A stretch of DNA of 30,980 nt, taken from assembly GCA_050732635.1 (NCBI GenBank), contig JBOHRE010000032.1, positions 1-30,980 of the forward strand, read 5' to 3'. Source of the stretch: JBOHRE01 sp050732635. Its GTDB lineage: Bacteria; Gemmatimonadota; Gemmatimonadetes; Longimicrobiales; RSA9. Position 1 is the stretch's first letter. Each line of letters begins with the position of its first letter. Shown piece by piece: positions 8,041 through 15,534 of the stretch. Position numbers and translations under genes: made by a program. The notes below the pieces were generated by a model. The model searched no databases, was not told the origin of the DNA, and saw only the letters and a list, made by a program, of their open reading frames with translations.

Positions 8041-8435
8041 GAATCGCGCCCCCGCGCGAGTAGGTTCCGTTCCACCGTGCGGCCGAGCTCCTGTAGCTTG
8101 ATCGGCTTGACGATGTAATCGTCCGCGCCGGCGTGCAGGCCCTTCTGCTTGTCCTCGAAGTCGCTGCGCGCCGTGAGCATCACGACACGCACATCATCGA
8201 GCTCGGGGTGGGTCTTGATCGTGCGCGCAACCTCCCAACCATCGATGCCGGGCATCATCACATCGAGCAACACGACACCGGGGTGCTCCTGCTGCACGAC
8301 AGCGAGCGCTTCCTTGCCGTCGCGGGCCGTCACGATCCGGTAGCCCTGCGCGCCGAGATAGGTCTTCACGATGTTGAGGGAATCCGGATCGTCATCGACG
8401 ACGAGGATCGTTTCCGCCTGCTGTTGTCGAGTCAT
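8037..8435 (-). CDS. Single-domain CheY-like response regulator (132 aa)
   Basis: A stand-alone receiver domain with all functional residues: acidic pair D14-D15 (with D16), phospho-acceptor Asp58 in VVLLDVMMPG, Thr88 and Lys110 in the YIVKP segment. It has no output domain, so it must act through a partner. Both junctions are overlaps (ATGA with the small membrane protein upstream at 8432-8435, GTGA with the EAL protein downstream), so the three products are probably made together. The EAL protein is a natural partner by inference. No histidine kinase is encoded in the window. I chose ATG at 8435 because a longer reading has no receiver homology and would overlap the upstream gene. Confidence 0.9.
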   Translation of the reverse strand: MTRQQQAETILVVDDDPDSLNIVKTYLGAQGYRIVTARDGKEALAVVQQEHPGVVLLDVMMPGIDGWEVARTIKTHPELDDVRVVMLTARSDFEDKQKGLHAGADDYIVKPIKLQELGRTVERNLLARGRDS

Positions 8436-8611
8436 GGCTGTCGCAAGGCCGAGGGCCCGATCATGGCCCAGGCGGCGAGGCCGAGGAGGGGCAGGAGCAC
8501 GATCGCGGTCGCCCAGCGCGCCTTGCACCCGACGGCGGCACGTCCGCCGAACAGGCGCAGCAGCGCCCACAGCTCTGCGATCAGAACCAGCCCAGTCAGC
8601 ACCAGTCGCAT
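8432..8611 (-). CDS. Small two-helix membrane protein, PLDc_N-like (59 aa)
   Basis: Short protein with two hydrophobic segments (about residues 3-21 and 34-51) separated by a basic loop (GGRAAVGCKARW). The pattern, with RW before a hydrophobic run containing LPLLG, resembles the PLDc_N type of small membrane domain. Its stop overlaps the response regulator's start (ATGA, 8432-8435), the main reason to believe it is translated. The start ATG (8609-8611) lacks a well-spaced Shine-Dalgarno; GGGAG is about 14 bases upstream. It may be a membrane anchor or sensor for the regulator, but that is inference. A longer in-frame reading to 8770 would overlap the ABC gene and is less likely. Confidence 0.62.
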   Translation of the reverse strand: MRLVLTGLVLIAELWALLRLFGGRAAVGCKARWATAIVLLPLLGLAAWAMIGPSALRQP

Positions 8612-8717
8612 GGGTAGGTCTGTTTCTCCCGTGTGTGCGTCTGCGCGGGGGCAAGAAGCGCGCCGGTCGCGGCGCCGATTGGCGCCATCATTGGCTGCGA
8701 TCCGCCACGGCATCGCC

Positions 8718-10577
8718 CTAGAAGCCGGGGCGCGGCGGCTGCGCGAACTGCAGCTCGTACAGGCGGGCATAAAGCCCGCCCCGCCGCAGCAACTCGCGGT
8801 GCGTTCCCTGCTCGCACAGTACGCCGTGGTGCAAGACGAGAATACGATCCGCGTGGAGCACAGTCGAGAGGCGGTGCGCGATCACGAGCGAGGTGCGGCC
8901 GCGCATGAGCGTGTCGAGGGCGGTTTCGATACGCTCCTCGAGCGCGGAGTCGACCGAGCTCGTCGCCTCGTCGAGCACGAGCACCAGCGGGTCGAAGGCG
9001 AGGGCCCGGGCAAACGACAGCAGCTGCCGCTCGCCGACCGAGATCGACGCACCGCGCTCGCCGAGCGGCTCGTCGTAGGCATGCGGCAGTCTGGCCACCA
9101 CCGCGTCTGCGCCGACGCGGGCCGCGGCCGCTGCGACACGCTGGTCGTCGATGTCGTCGCGTCCCAGACGGATGTTGTGGCCCACGCTGCGGCTGAACAG
9201 AAACACGTCCTGCAGGACCAGGCTGATCCGTGAGCGCAGCTCCTGTGGATCGACGCGGCTGAGCGGCACGCCATCGAAGAGAATCTCGCCGCGCTGCGGC
9301 TCGTAGAAGCGCAACAGCAGGCTGATCAGGCTCGTCTTGCCGGCGCCGGTATGGCCGACGATCGCGACTCGCTCGCCGGGCCGGACGTCGAAGCTCACGT
9401 CGCGGAGCACCCAGTCGGGCACGGGATCGGGCGCGGCGCCGTCGCGCGACACCTCGCTCGAGATTGCGGCGGTCGGCTGCTGCTGCTCCTGATAGGCGAA
9501 CCAGACGTTGCGGAACTCGATCGCGCCGCGGCCCGGGCGGGGCAGCGGCAGCGGTGCCTCGGGCGTCGCTGCCGGCTCGGTGTCGAGCAGCGTGAAGATC
9601 CGCTCCGAGGACGCCATGGCACCCTGCAGCATGTTGTACTTCTCCGAGAGGTCCTGAATCGGGCGGAAGAAGCGGCGCGCGTACTGGAGGAACGCCGCGA
9701 TGACGCCGAGCGTGATGCCGCCCTGGAGCACTTGCACGCCGCCATACGAGATGATGAGTGCGAGGGCGACAGCGGTCAGAAACTCGATGATCGGGAAGAA
9801 CAGGGCATAGTAGGTGATCGAGCGCAGGTGCGCCTCGAGGTAGTCGTGGTCGATGGCGTGGAAGCGCTCGGACGTTTGCCGCTCACGGCCGAAGAGCTGC
9901 ACGATCCAGATGCCGCTGATGCGCTCCTGCAGGAACGCATTGATGCGCGCGAGGCGCAGCCGGATGTCGCGATACGCCTGACGGATGCGGATCCTGAAAT
10001 AGAATGCGGACAGAAAGACGAACGGCAGCACCGCGAACGTGACCAGCGCGAGCCGCCAATCCATGATCAGCATTGCCGCGATGATGAAGACGAGCGTGAA
10101 CACGTCGCCAAACACGGTGACGACGCCCGAGCTGAAGAGCTCGTTCAGCACCTCGACATCGTTGGTCACGCGCGTCATCAGTCGGCCGACCGGATTGCGG
10201 TCGAAGAAGCGCATGCCCAGACGCTGGATGTGTCCGAAGATCTGCTGCCGCAGGTCGTACATGACGCGCTGGCCGAGCCAGGTCGTGAGCAGTGTCTGCA
10301 CGTACTCGAGGCCGAGGGCGAGCACGAGCGAGAGCAGGTAGGCGGCGGCGAGCAGCGCGAGGAAGCCGTGGTCGCCGGCGGGTATGGCCTGGTCGATCGC
10401 GAGCATCGTGAGCCAGGGCCCGACCAGCTCGATGAGCGACGCCGACAGCAGCACGCCCACCGCCAACGCGACACGCGCGCGGTACGGTCGGACGTACCGC
10501 AGCAGCCGACGCATCAGCCGCGCGTCGTACGCTTTGCCGAGGACCTCCTCTTCCTGAACGCCGCCGGCGCTCGTCAT
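8718..10577 (-). CDS. ABC exporter half-transporter, MdlB/MsbA-like (619 aa)
   Basis: A type IV (exporter) half-transporter: six-helix membrane domain (about residues 30-320) followed by an ATPase domain (about 350-605). Visible motifs are Walker A GHTGAGKTS (408-416), Q-loop Gln456, signature ISVGE (512-516), Walker B with Glu537 (VLVLDEATS) and switch His568. The signature differs from LSGGQ; the context GERQLLSFARAL is like E. coli MdlB, which has LSVGQ. A Gln/Ala/Pro-rich insertion of about 25 residues (363-388) sits just after the A-loop Tyr362. MdlB-like halves often pair with an MdlA-like half, which is not in the window, so it may homodimerise or have a distant partner. The substrate is unknown. 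It overlaps the upstream membrane protein gene (ATGA, 10574-10577). Confidence 0.9.
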   Translation of the reverse strand: MTSAGGVQEEEVLGKAYDARLMRRLLRYVRPYRARVALAVGVLLSASLIELVGPWLTMLAIDQAIPAGDHGFLALLAAAYLLSLVLALGLEYVQTLLTTWLGQRVMYDLRQQIFGHIQRLGMRFFDRNPVGRLMTRVTNDVEVLNELFSSGVVTVFGDVFTLVFIIAAMLIMDWRLALVTFAVLPFVFLSAFYFRIRIRQAYRDIRLRLARINAFLQERISGIWIVQLFGRERQTSERFHAIDHDYLEAHLRSITYYALFFPIIEFLTAVALALIISYGGVQVLQGGITLGVIAAFLQYARRFFRPIQDLSEKYNMLQGAMASSERIFTLLDTEPAATPEAPLPLPRPGRGAIEFRNVWFAYQEQQQPTAAISSEVSRDGAAPDPVPDWVLRDVSFDVRPGERVAIVGHTGAGKTSLISLLLRFYEPQRGEILFDGVPLSRVDPQELRSRISLVLQDVFLFSRSVGHNIRLGRDDIDDQRVAAAAARVGADAVVARLPHAYDEPLGERGASISVGERQLLSFARALAFDPLVLVLDEATSSVDSALEERIETALDTLMRGRTSLVIAHRLSTVLHADRILVLHHGVLCEQGTHRELLRRGGLYARLYELQFAQPPRPGF

Positions 10578-11425
10578 CGGGCGGCCGGGCTCGGCTGCTC
10601 ACGGCCCACGACCAGCGCCTGGGGTGCGGGTTCGGACCACCACCAGGATGCGGCGAACTCCGTCGGCACGCGCAGGTCGTGGTCCCCGGCGAGCTGAATG
10701 CCGACCAGGTCGGTACGCGGCCGCGCAATCACGCCGCGCACACGGCCGGCCTCACCGGCCAATCGGTTGTGCAGCTCGATGGTCCGCAGCAGTCTCTCGA
10801 AGTGCGCCTCGCGGTAGCCGCGCGTGGTGTTCATGCCGACACGCCAGCTGCGGACGTCCGTGGCCGCATCACTGGCGAGCGCCTCGACCTGTGTGATGAA
10901 CGGGTCCTCGACCAGCGCATCCACGAGCTCGACGTACGCAGGATCGATCTGGCCGGCATTGGCCGCGAGCGCCGCGGCGAGCGTCTCACGGGCGGAGCGC
11001 AGCTGCTCGACCGTCTCGACGATCCAGACCGAACGCGGATCGACGTCGATGATGCTCTCCGTCACGTGCGGCGTGAACAGCTCGTCGTGTGAGACGGGTG
11101 GCGAATACTGTGAGGCCGGCAGCGCGCCCTTGATCAGCCGACCCCACGCCTCGGCCAGGCGTTCCAGTCCGCGGCCGCACTTGCGCAGCATCCCTACCGA
11201 CCCACGTAGACGTCTGGCGCGGTCCTGACGGTCCAGGATGCGCTGCACGAAGGCCAGCGTGAAGATCATGATCGTGATCTCGGTGACGAAATTGTACCCG
11301 TATCGATCCATGAAACGGGACTCGCCAGCCACTACCGTGAGCACCAGTAGCAGCACCAGGACGAGGAACAAGCCGAGGTATACGAAGCGCACGCGGATGA
11401 CCTTGTTCCAGTGACCGACGGTCAT
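10574..11425 (-). CDS. Two-helix membrane protein of unknown function (283 aa)
   Basis: Two strongly hydrophobic segments (about residues 14-33 and 45-63) lie near the N-terminus, followed by about 220 mostly helical, charged residues predicted to be cytoplasmic. These include two short regions rich in Arg/Leu and Ala/Glu (65-100 and 140-190). No known domain or catalytic motif was recognised. The stop overlaps the ABC half-exporter start (ATGA), so it may act with the transporter. I chose ATG at 11425 because the hydrophobic start follows directly; upstream in-frame sequence is Arg/Pro-rich and overlaps the divergent promoter region. A hairpin abuts this ATG on the upstream side and no Shine-Dalgarno is visible, so the start is uncertain. 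Confidence 0.7.
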   Translation of the reverse strand: MTVGHWNKVIRVRFVYLGLFLVLVLLLVLTVVAGESRFMDRYGYNFVTEITIMIFTLAFVQRILDRQDRARRLRGSVGMLRKCGRGLERLAEAWGRLIKGALPASQYSPPVSHDELFTPHVTESIIDVDPRSVWIVETVEQLRSARETLAAALAANAGQIDPAYVELVDALVEDPFITQVEALASDAATDVRSWRVGMNTTRGYREAHFERLLRTIELHNRLAGEAGRVRGVIARPRTDLVGIQLAGDHDLRVPTEFAASWWWSEPAPQALVVGREQPSPAAR

Positions 11426-11447
11426 CCCGGGTGCGGGACGACCCGGG
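11426..11447 (-). other. Inverted repeat abutting the start codon of the 283-aa membrane protein
   Basis: CCCGGGT (11426-11432) and ACCCGGG (11441-11447) are perfect 7-base arms around an 8-base loop. In the minus-strand transcript the hairpin would end exactly at the ATG, where a ribosome binding site would normally be. It could restrain translation or be a binding site in the divergent region. The arms also contain the palindrome CCCGGG, so chance in GC-rich DNA is possible. Confidence 0.4.
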
Positions 11448-11510
11448 TTAAGGATGGGCCGACGCCGGGGCTCGCGAAAGTCGGTCGGGGGGCGGCACTT
11501 CGGATGTTCC

Positions 11511-11539
11511 TTGGATGTCGACGGCCGCCGACATACATT
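11511..11539 (+). promoter_or_regulatory. Putative sigma-70-type promoter of the chemoreceptor gene
   Basis: TTGGAT (11511-11516) and TACATT (11534-11539) are separated by 17 bases and lie about 38 bases before the GTG at 11577. This spacing predicts a transcript start near 11546, downstream of the first in-frame ATG at 11454, and so supports the shorter protein start. Similar elements are rare in this GC-rich sequence. Confidence 0.55.
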
Positions 11540-11576
11540 TGTGGCCATCCTCCCCGTTCGACCCCCAAGACGAAAC

Positions 11577-13277
11577 GTGCCGCTTCAGTACTTCGATCGG
11601 ATCCAGGGCCGGCTCCTGGCCGCCCTCGGTGCGCTCATCATCGGCGCTCTCGCGATGTGGTGGCTCGGCATCGCGACGCTCGATGAGTTCGCCGATGACG
11701 TGGCCATGCGCATCGAGCAGGTGCATGGGCGTGCGCAGCTTGGTAATCGACTCGTGATCACGGTGATGGACCAGATCGCGGCCGGCGAGCACTATGTGCT
11801 TGCTCCGTCAGTGGTGCTGGCCGATCAGTTCGAGCGGCTCGGTCGTACGGTTCACGAACTGGGCGCCGAGTACAGCGGGCTGCAGGGGCTGTCCACGGAA
11901 GAGCAGGTAGGGCTGGCGCGCATCGAGGCGCTGCATTCGCGTCTCGAGGTCGAGATGTCGCTGGCCCATGCGTACAGCGATCTGGGCGAAGCGGGTGCAG
12001 CCATCGCGCAGGTCGAGTCCGCCGACTCGGTGTTGGAGCGTCTACGCATGCTGGTGCGCGATCAGAGCACGCGCGAGGTGAACCGGACGGCGGCGGCGGT
12101 GGCCGAGGTGCGGCAGGCGGTGGTTCAGCGACAGCCGCTGATGCTGATCGCGCTGGCCCTCACGATCGTGCTGGGATCGGTGCTGGTCTGGGGCACACTA
12201 CGCATGATCAACCAGCCGCTGGACCGGCTCGTCGTGGCGGCACGACAGCTCGGTGAAGGCGATCTGCGGGTGCAGGTGAACGGTCGCATGCCGAGCGAGC
12301 TGCAATCGCTGGCCAGCGCGTTCTCACGGATGGCGGGCCGGCTGCGCACGATCGTGGGCGAGACCGTGACGACATCGGATCAGATCGCGGCGTCCGCGTC
12401 GCAGCTCTCGGCGATCTCCGAGGAGGTTGCTGCCTCGGCGGGCGAGGTCTCCACCGCGATGGGCAGCATCACGGCGGGCGCGGATGAGCAGGCGAGCGGC
12501 ATCCAGAGCGCGGACGCGGCGCTGGCGGACATCCGGCGGCGGGCGGAGGAGGTCTCGGGCACGATCGCCGAGCTGCGGCGGCTGAGCGAGCAGATCCAGC
12601 GGCTGGCTGGCGCCAAGCGCGATGCGCTCGGAGGCGCAATGGCTGTACTGCTCGAGGTCCGCGAGGCGGTTCAGGATTCCGGTGACGAAGTGGAACGGCT
12701 GCAGGAGTCCTCGGAGGAGATCCACGAGTTCGTCGAGACAATCCAGACCGTCGCGCGGCAAACGAACCTACTCGCGCTCAATGCGGCGATCGAGGCGGCG
12801 CGTGCCGGCGACCACGGCCGTGGCTTCGCGGTGGTCGCCGACGAGGTCCGCAAGCTGGCCGACGACAGCGCGCGTGCCGCGAAGAAGGTCGGCGGCGCGG
12901 TCGAGCACATCCGCAAGCAGATCGAGACCGTGGCGGGCAGCATGCGCGCCGGCACGAGCAAGGTTGCGGGCGTCGAGGAGGTCTCGCGGGACGTCGACGT
13001 CGCGTTCGCGGAGATCATGACCGCGATCGCGGCCGTGAGCGAGGGTGCCGCGCGGGTCGAGACGGCGGCGGCGGAGAACCGCGACGCCGTCGATGCGGTC
13101 GGCAAGGCCGTGCGCGGCGTCGGCGCTACGGCGGAGTCGCACGCGGCCAGCGCGGAGCAGGTCAGCGCGGCAGCCGAGGAGCAGTCGGCTACGACGCAGG
13201 AGCTGAGCGCCGCGAGCAGCGAGCTGCTGCAGGCTGCCGAACGCCTGAAGCAGCTGGTCGCCGAGTTCGAGGTCTGA
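11577..13277 (+). CDS. Methyl-accepting chemotaxis protein, orphan chemoreceptor (566 aa)
   Basis: Transmembrane chemoreceptor that would relay a periplasmic signal to CheA/CheW. TM1 lies at about 13-32. A helical periplasmic sensor of about 150 residues follows (33-186), compatible with a four-helix bundle of the 4HB/TarH type. TM2 is at about 187-210, HAMP at about 207-260, and a long cytoplasmic coiled coil ends the protein. The hairpin tip (about 387-430) has the conserved NLLALNAAIEAARAG and GRGFAVVADEVRKLA segments. There is no C-terminal CheR-tethering pentapeptide (it ends VAEFEV). The GTG at 11577 is chosen because upstream in-frame sequence is Arg-rich and overlaps the promoter. No che genes are nearby. 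Confidence 0.92.
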   Translation: MPLQYFDRIQGRLLAALGALIIGALAMWWLGIATLDEFADDVAMRIEQVHGRAQLGNRLVITVMDQIAAGEHYVLAPSVVLADQFERLGRTVHELGAEYSGLQGLSTEEQVGLARIEALHSRLEVEMSLAHAYSDLGEAGAAIAQVESADSVLERLRMLVRDQSTREVNRTAAAVAEVRQAVVQRQPLMLIALALTIVLGSVLVWGTLRMINQPLDRLVVAARQLGEGDLRVQVNGRMPSELQSLASAFSRMAGRLRTIVGETVTTSDQIAASASQLSAISEEVAASAGEVSTAMGSITAGADEQASGIQSADAALADIRRRAEEVSGTIAELRRLSEQIQRLAGAKRDALGGAMAVLLEVREAVQDSGDEVERLQESSEEIHEFVETIQTVARQTNLLALNAAIEAARAGDHGRGFAVVADEVRKLADDSARAAKKVGGAVEHIRKQIETVAGSMRAGTSKVAGVEEVSRDVDVAFAEIMTAIAAVSEGAARVETAAAENRDAVDAVGKAVRGVGATAESHAASAEQVSAAAEEQSATTQELSAASSELLQAAERLKQLVAEFEV

Positions 13278-13440
13278 GCGGCCGTCGGCGGCGGGGCGGT
13301 GGCAGCCGGGCGCGGTTCGCCGCTTGCAGGGTGTGGTTGGTTGCGCCGAGCGCCGCCGAGGTGGAGCTTGCCAATGAGCGCGGGGCGGCTCGAGCCAGCG
13401 CCGAACGCGCGACCCCAACCGCCAACGCCAAACGGACGTC

Positions 13441-13719
13441 ATGGGCATTCTCACCTGGATACTCTTCGGGCTGATCGCCGGTGCGCTGGCCAAGCTGATC
13501 CTGCCCGGCAAGGACCCCGGCGGCTGTCTGGTGACGATCCTGATTGGCATCGCGGGGGCGCTGATCGGCGGATTCATCGGCACGGAGGTCCTGGATTTCG
13601 GCACCGTGACCGGCTTCAACCTGCGGTCGCTCGGCATTGCGATTCTGGGCTCCGTGCTCCTGCTGCTGCTGTATCGGCTGCTGGTCGGCCGCGGCGGCCG
13701 GCGGCGGCCCGACCTGTAA
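13441..13719 (+). CDS. GlsB/YeaQ/YmgE-family small membrane protein (92 aa)
   Basis: Three hydrophobic segments (about residues 3-20, 28-48 and 63-82) in a Gly-rich protein. The landmarks LFGLIAGALAKLILPGKDPGG and the GIAGALIGGFIG stretch are characteristic of the transglycosylase-associated/GlsB-YeaQ family, whose length is usually 80-95 residues. Members are general-stress-linked inner-membrane proteins of unknown biochemical activity; despite the family name, no transglycosylase activity is implied. It starts at ATG 13441, 163 bases after the chemoreceptor stop. The gap holds no recognisable gene or terminator. It is convergent with the hisN-like gene. Confidence 0.88.
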   Translation: MGILTWILFGLIAGALAKLILPGKDPGGCLVTILIGIAGALIGGFIGTEVLDFGTVTGFNLRSLGIAILGSVLLLLLYRLLVGRGGRRRPDL

Positions 13720-13741
13720 GGCGGAGAGCGGGAACGGCGGG

Positions 13742-14554
13742 TCAGGCGCCGGGTGCGCCGCCGACCGCGAGCCGGTTCCGGACGACGTCGGCCAGCGCCC
13801 GATTCGTGCTGATCGCGCTGCCACCGAGGTGGGTGGCATGGCCCATCAGATCCGTGAACACGCCACCGGCCTCCTCGACGATCGGGCGTAGCGCAGCGGC
13901 GTCCCACGGCGCGCTCACCGGATCGATCATCGCCTCGGCCCGCCCGGTCGCGACCAGCGCGTGGCCGTAGCAGTCCCCCCAGGTGCGGACGAACGCCGCA
14001 TCGAAGCGCAGCGCATCCCAGCCCTCTGACCGCCCCTGGCGTGGCAGGCGCTCGGCGTCGGTCGTCAGGATCAGGGCCTCCTCGAGGCGGTCGACCTCGG
14101 ACACACGCGTGCGGCGGCCGTTCAGGAAGCAGCCGAGACCGCGCGCAGCGGACACCGTCTCCTGCAGCGCCGGGAAGTGCAGCACGCCGACCACGACGTC
14201 GTCGGCCTCCTCGAGCCCGATCATCACGCCGAAGAGCGGCACCCCGCGCACGAACGAGCGGGTGCCGTCGATCGGGTCGAGGATCCAGCGGCGGCGCGCC
14301 CCCGGCCGCGCCTCGCCGAGCTCCTCACCGAGGATGCCATCCTCCGGGAACCGCGCCTCGATACGCTCGCGCAGCAGCCGCTCGGCGGCGCGGTCGGCTG
14401 CCGTGACCGGTGTCAGGTCCGGTTTCGCTTCGGCAGCGACACCAGTCTGGAAGTGAGCCAACGTGCTGCGGCCGGCGAGCCAGGCCAGCTCGACGGCGAA
14501 CTCGCTGAGCTCGCGCAACGATGACTCGCGCCGCCGCGGCGCCGCGGTTTCCAT
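13742..14554 (-). CDS. hisN: Inositol-monophosphatase-superfamily phosphatase, probable histidinol-phosphatase (HisN type, 270 aa)
   Basis: A Li+-sensitive Mg2+-dependent phosphatase fold. Metal ligands are visible: E77-E78 in GILGEELG, D93 and D96 in LDPIDGTRSFVRG, and D218 in SAPWDAAAL. The SFVRGVPL stretch (100-107) after DPIDGT is typical of HisN-type histidinol-phosphate phosphatases, the eighth step of histidine synthesis. It lies 16 bases downstream of the hisF-like gene, and hisH lies above that, consistent with a histidine role. Related enzymes act on inositol phosphate or PAP, so substrate assignment rests on motif and context. The start is ATG at 14552-14554; longer in-frame sequence overlaps hisF and is compositionally nonsensical. 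Confidence 0.82.
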   Translation of the reverse strand: METAAPRRRESSLRELSEFAVELAWLAGRSTLAHFQTGVAAEAKPDLTPVTAADRAAERLLRERIEARFPEDGILGEELGEARPGARRRWILDPIDGTRSFVRGVPLFGVMIGLEEADDVVVGVLHFPALQETVSAARGLGCFLNGRRTRVSEVDRLEEALILTTDAERLPRQGRSEGWDALRFDAAFVRTWGDCYGHALVATGRAEAMIDPVSAPWDAAALRPIVEEAGGVFTDLMGHATHLGGSAISTNRALADVVRNRLAVGGAPGA

Positions 14555-14570
14555 GAAGACGGACCGGCGG

Positions 14571-15431
14571 TCAGGGAAGCGGCAGCTCGGGCGCCACGGA
14601 GCGCTGGGCCGTCGCTCGGACCGGGACACCCGCGCTGGCAAGCGCCTGCTTGACGCGGCCGACGGTGGTGGTGCCATCGTGGAACATCTGGCCGGCGAGG
14701 GCCGCATCGGCACCGGCGATGATGAAGACATCGCGCATGTGCTCCGCCGAGCCGGCGCCACCGCTGGCAATGACCGGCACCTGCACGCGCTCGACCACGC
14801 GCGCGATCAGCTCGAGATCGTAGCCGCTGCGTGTGCCGTCGTGTTCGATGTTGGCCAGGAGGATCTCGCCGGCGCCGAGCGCTGCGGCGTGCTGTGCCCA
14901 GGCGAGGGCGTTGCGCGGCGTCGCCTGCGTGCCGGCATGCGTGAAGACACGGTACCAGTCGAGCTGATCGAGCTGCTCATCGAGGACGCCGACGCTGGCG
15001 TGGTCGGCCGACATCTCCCCCTTGCGGCGTTCGATCTTCGCATCGATGGCGACCACGAGCGCGGTCGAGCCGAAGCGCTCCGCCGCCTCGCCGACCAGCT
15101 CGGGCCGCTCGAGCGCCGCCGTGCCCAGCGCGACCTTGTCCGCGCCGGCACGCAGGACCTCGTTCAGCTCATCGGTATCGCGGAGTTCGCCAGCCACGGT
15201 CAGTGGGACGAACAGCCGCTCGGCGGCGCGGCGCACCGTGTCGAGCAGTGCCCGCCGGCCCTCGTCTGCCGCGGATGCGTCGATCAACACGATCTCGTCG
15301 GCGCCATCGGCCGCGTAGAGTGCCGCCAGCTCAGCCGGATCGCCCAGGTCGTACAAATCCGACCTGCGTGCACCTCGGACGGCGCGGCCGTTGCGTACCT
15401 CGAGCGAGACGATGATACGTTTTTGCAGCAT
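14571..15431 (-). CDS. hisF: HisF-like cyclase (imidazole glycerol phosphate synthase cyclase subunit homologue) with altered active site (286 aa)
   Basis: A TIM barrel clearly aligned to HisF, which converts PRFAR plus HisH-delivered ammonia to IGP and AICAR. The N-terminus MLQKRII, VVAIDAK with Asp130, HDGTRSGYD and IASGGAG (221-227) all match. Key positions differ. The catalytic Asp11 of the family is Glu11 (SLEVRNGR). Cys9 is Ser. The phosphate loop GGG(80-82) reads AGE, putting Glu at 82. Asn103 is Gly, while Thr104 is kept. Gate residues Arg5, Glu46 and Lys99 and Asp98 remain. About 20 extra residues follow AIDAK (131-160), and the C-terminus is longer, giving 286 rather than about 253 residues. 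It may be a diverged HisF or a paralogue with another substrate. ATG at 15431 is set by homology. Confidence 0.8.
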   Translation of the reverse strand: MLQKRIIVSLEVRNGRAVRGARRSDLYDLGDPAELAALYAADGADEIVLIDASAADEGRRALLDTVRRAAERLFVPLTVAGELRDTDELNEVLRAGADKVALGTAALERPELVGEAAERFGSTALVVAIDAKIERRKGEMSADHASVGVLDEQLDQLDWYRVFTHAGTQATPRNALAWAQHAAALGAGEILLANIEHDGTRSGYDLELIARVVERVQVPVIASGGAGSAEHMRDVFIIAGADAALAGQMFHDGTTTVGRVKQALASAGVPVRATAQRSVAPELPLP

Positions 15432-15534
15432 ACGCGCGGTACCGTACTCAGGAAGTCGCCGCCGAGTCACGCACGAATCTCGCCAAGTGCGACCCGGAAA
15501 GGAAGGTGCGTCCGCGGCTCCGACGAAAGGCGGA

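Noticed and set aside
8646..8717. GGCGCC-GATT-GGCGCC hairpin downstream of the ABC exporter as a terminator
   Set aside because: GGCGCC is itself palindromic and common in such DNA; the stem is only six bases with no T tract, so it cannot be separated from chance.
9351..10697. 448-codon plus-strand frame across the ABC exporter gene
   Set aside because: It is antisense to a complete ABC protein and is full of Glu/Arg/His/Gln without motifs.
11454..11576. N-terminal extension of the chemoreceptor from ATG 11454
   Set aside because: The extension is Arg-rich, overlaps the putative promoter at 11511-11539 and precedes the normal TM1 start; GTG 11577 fits better.
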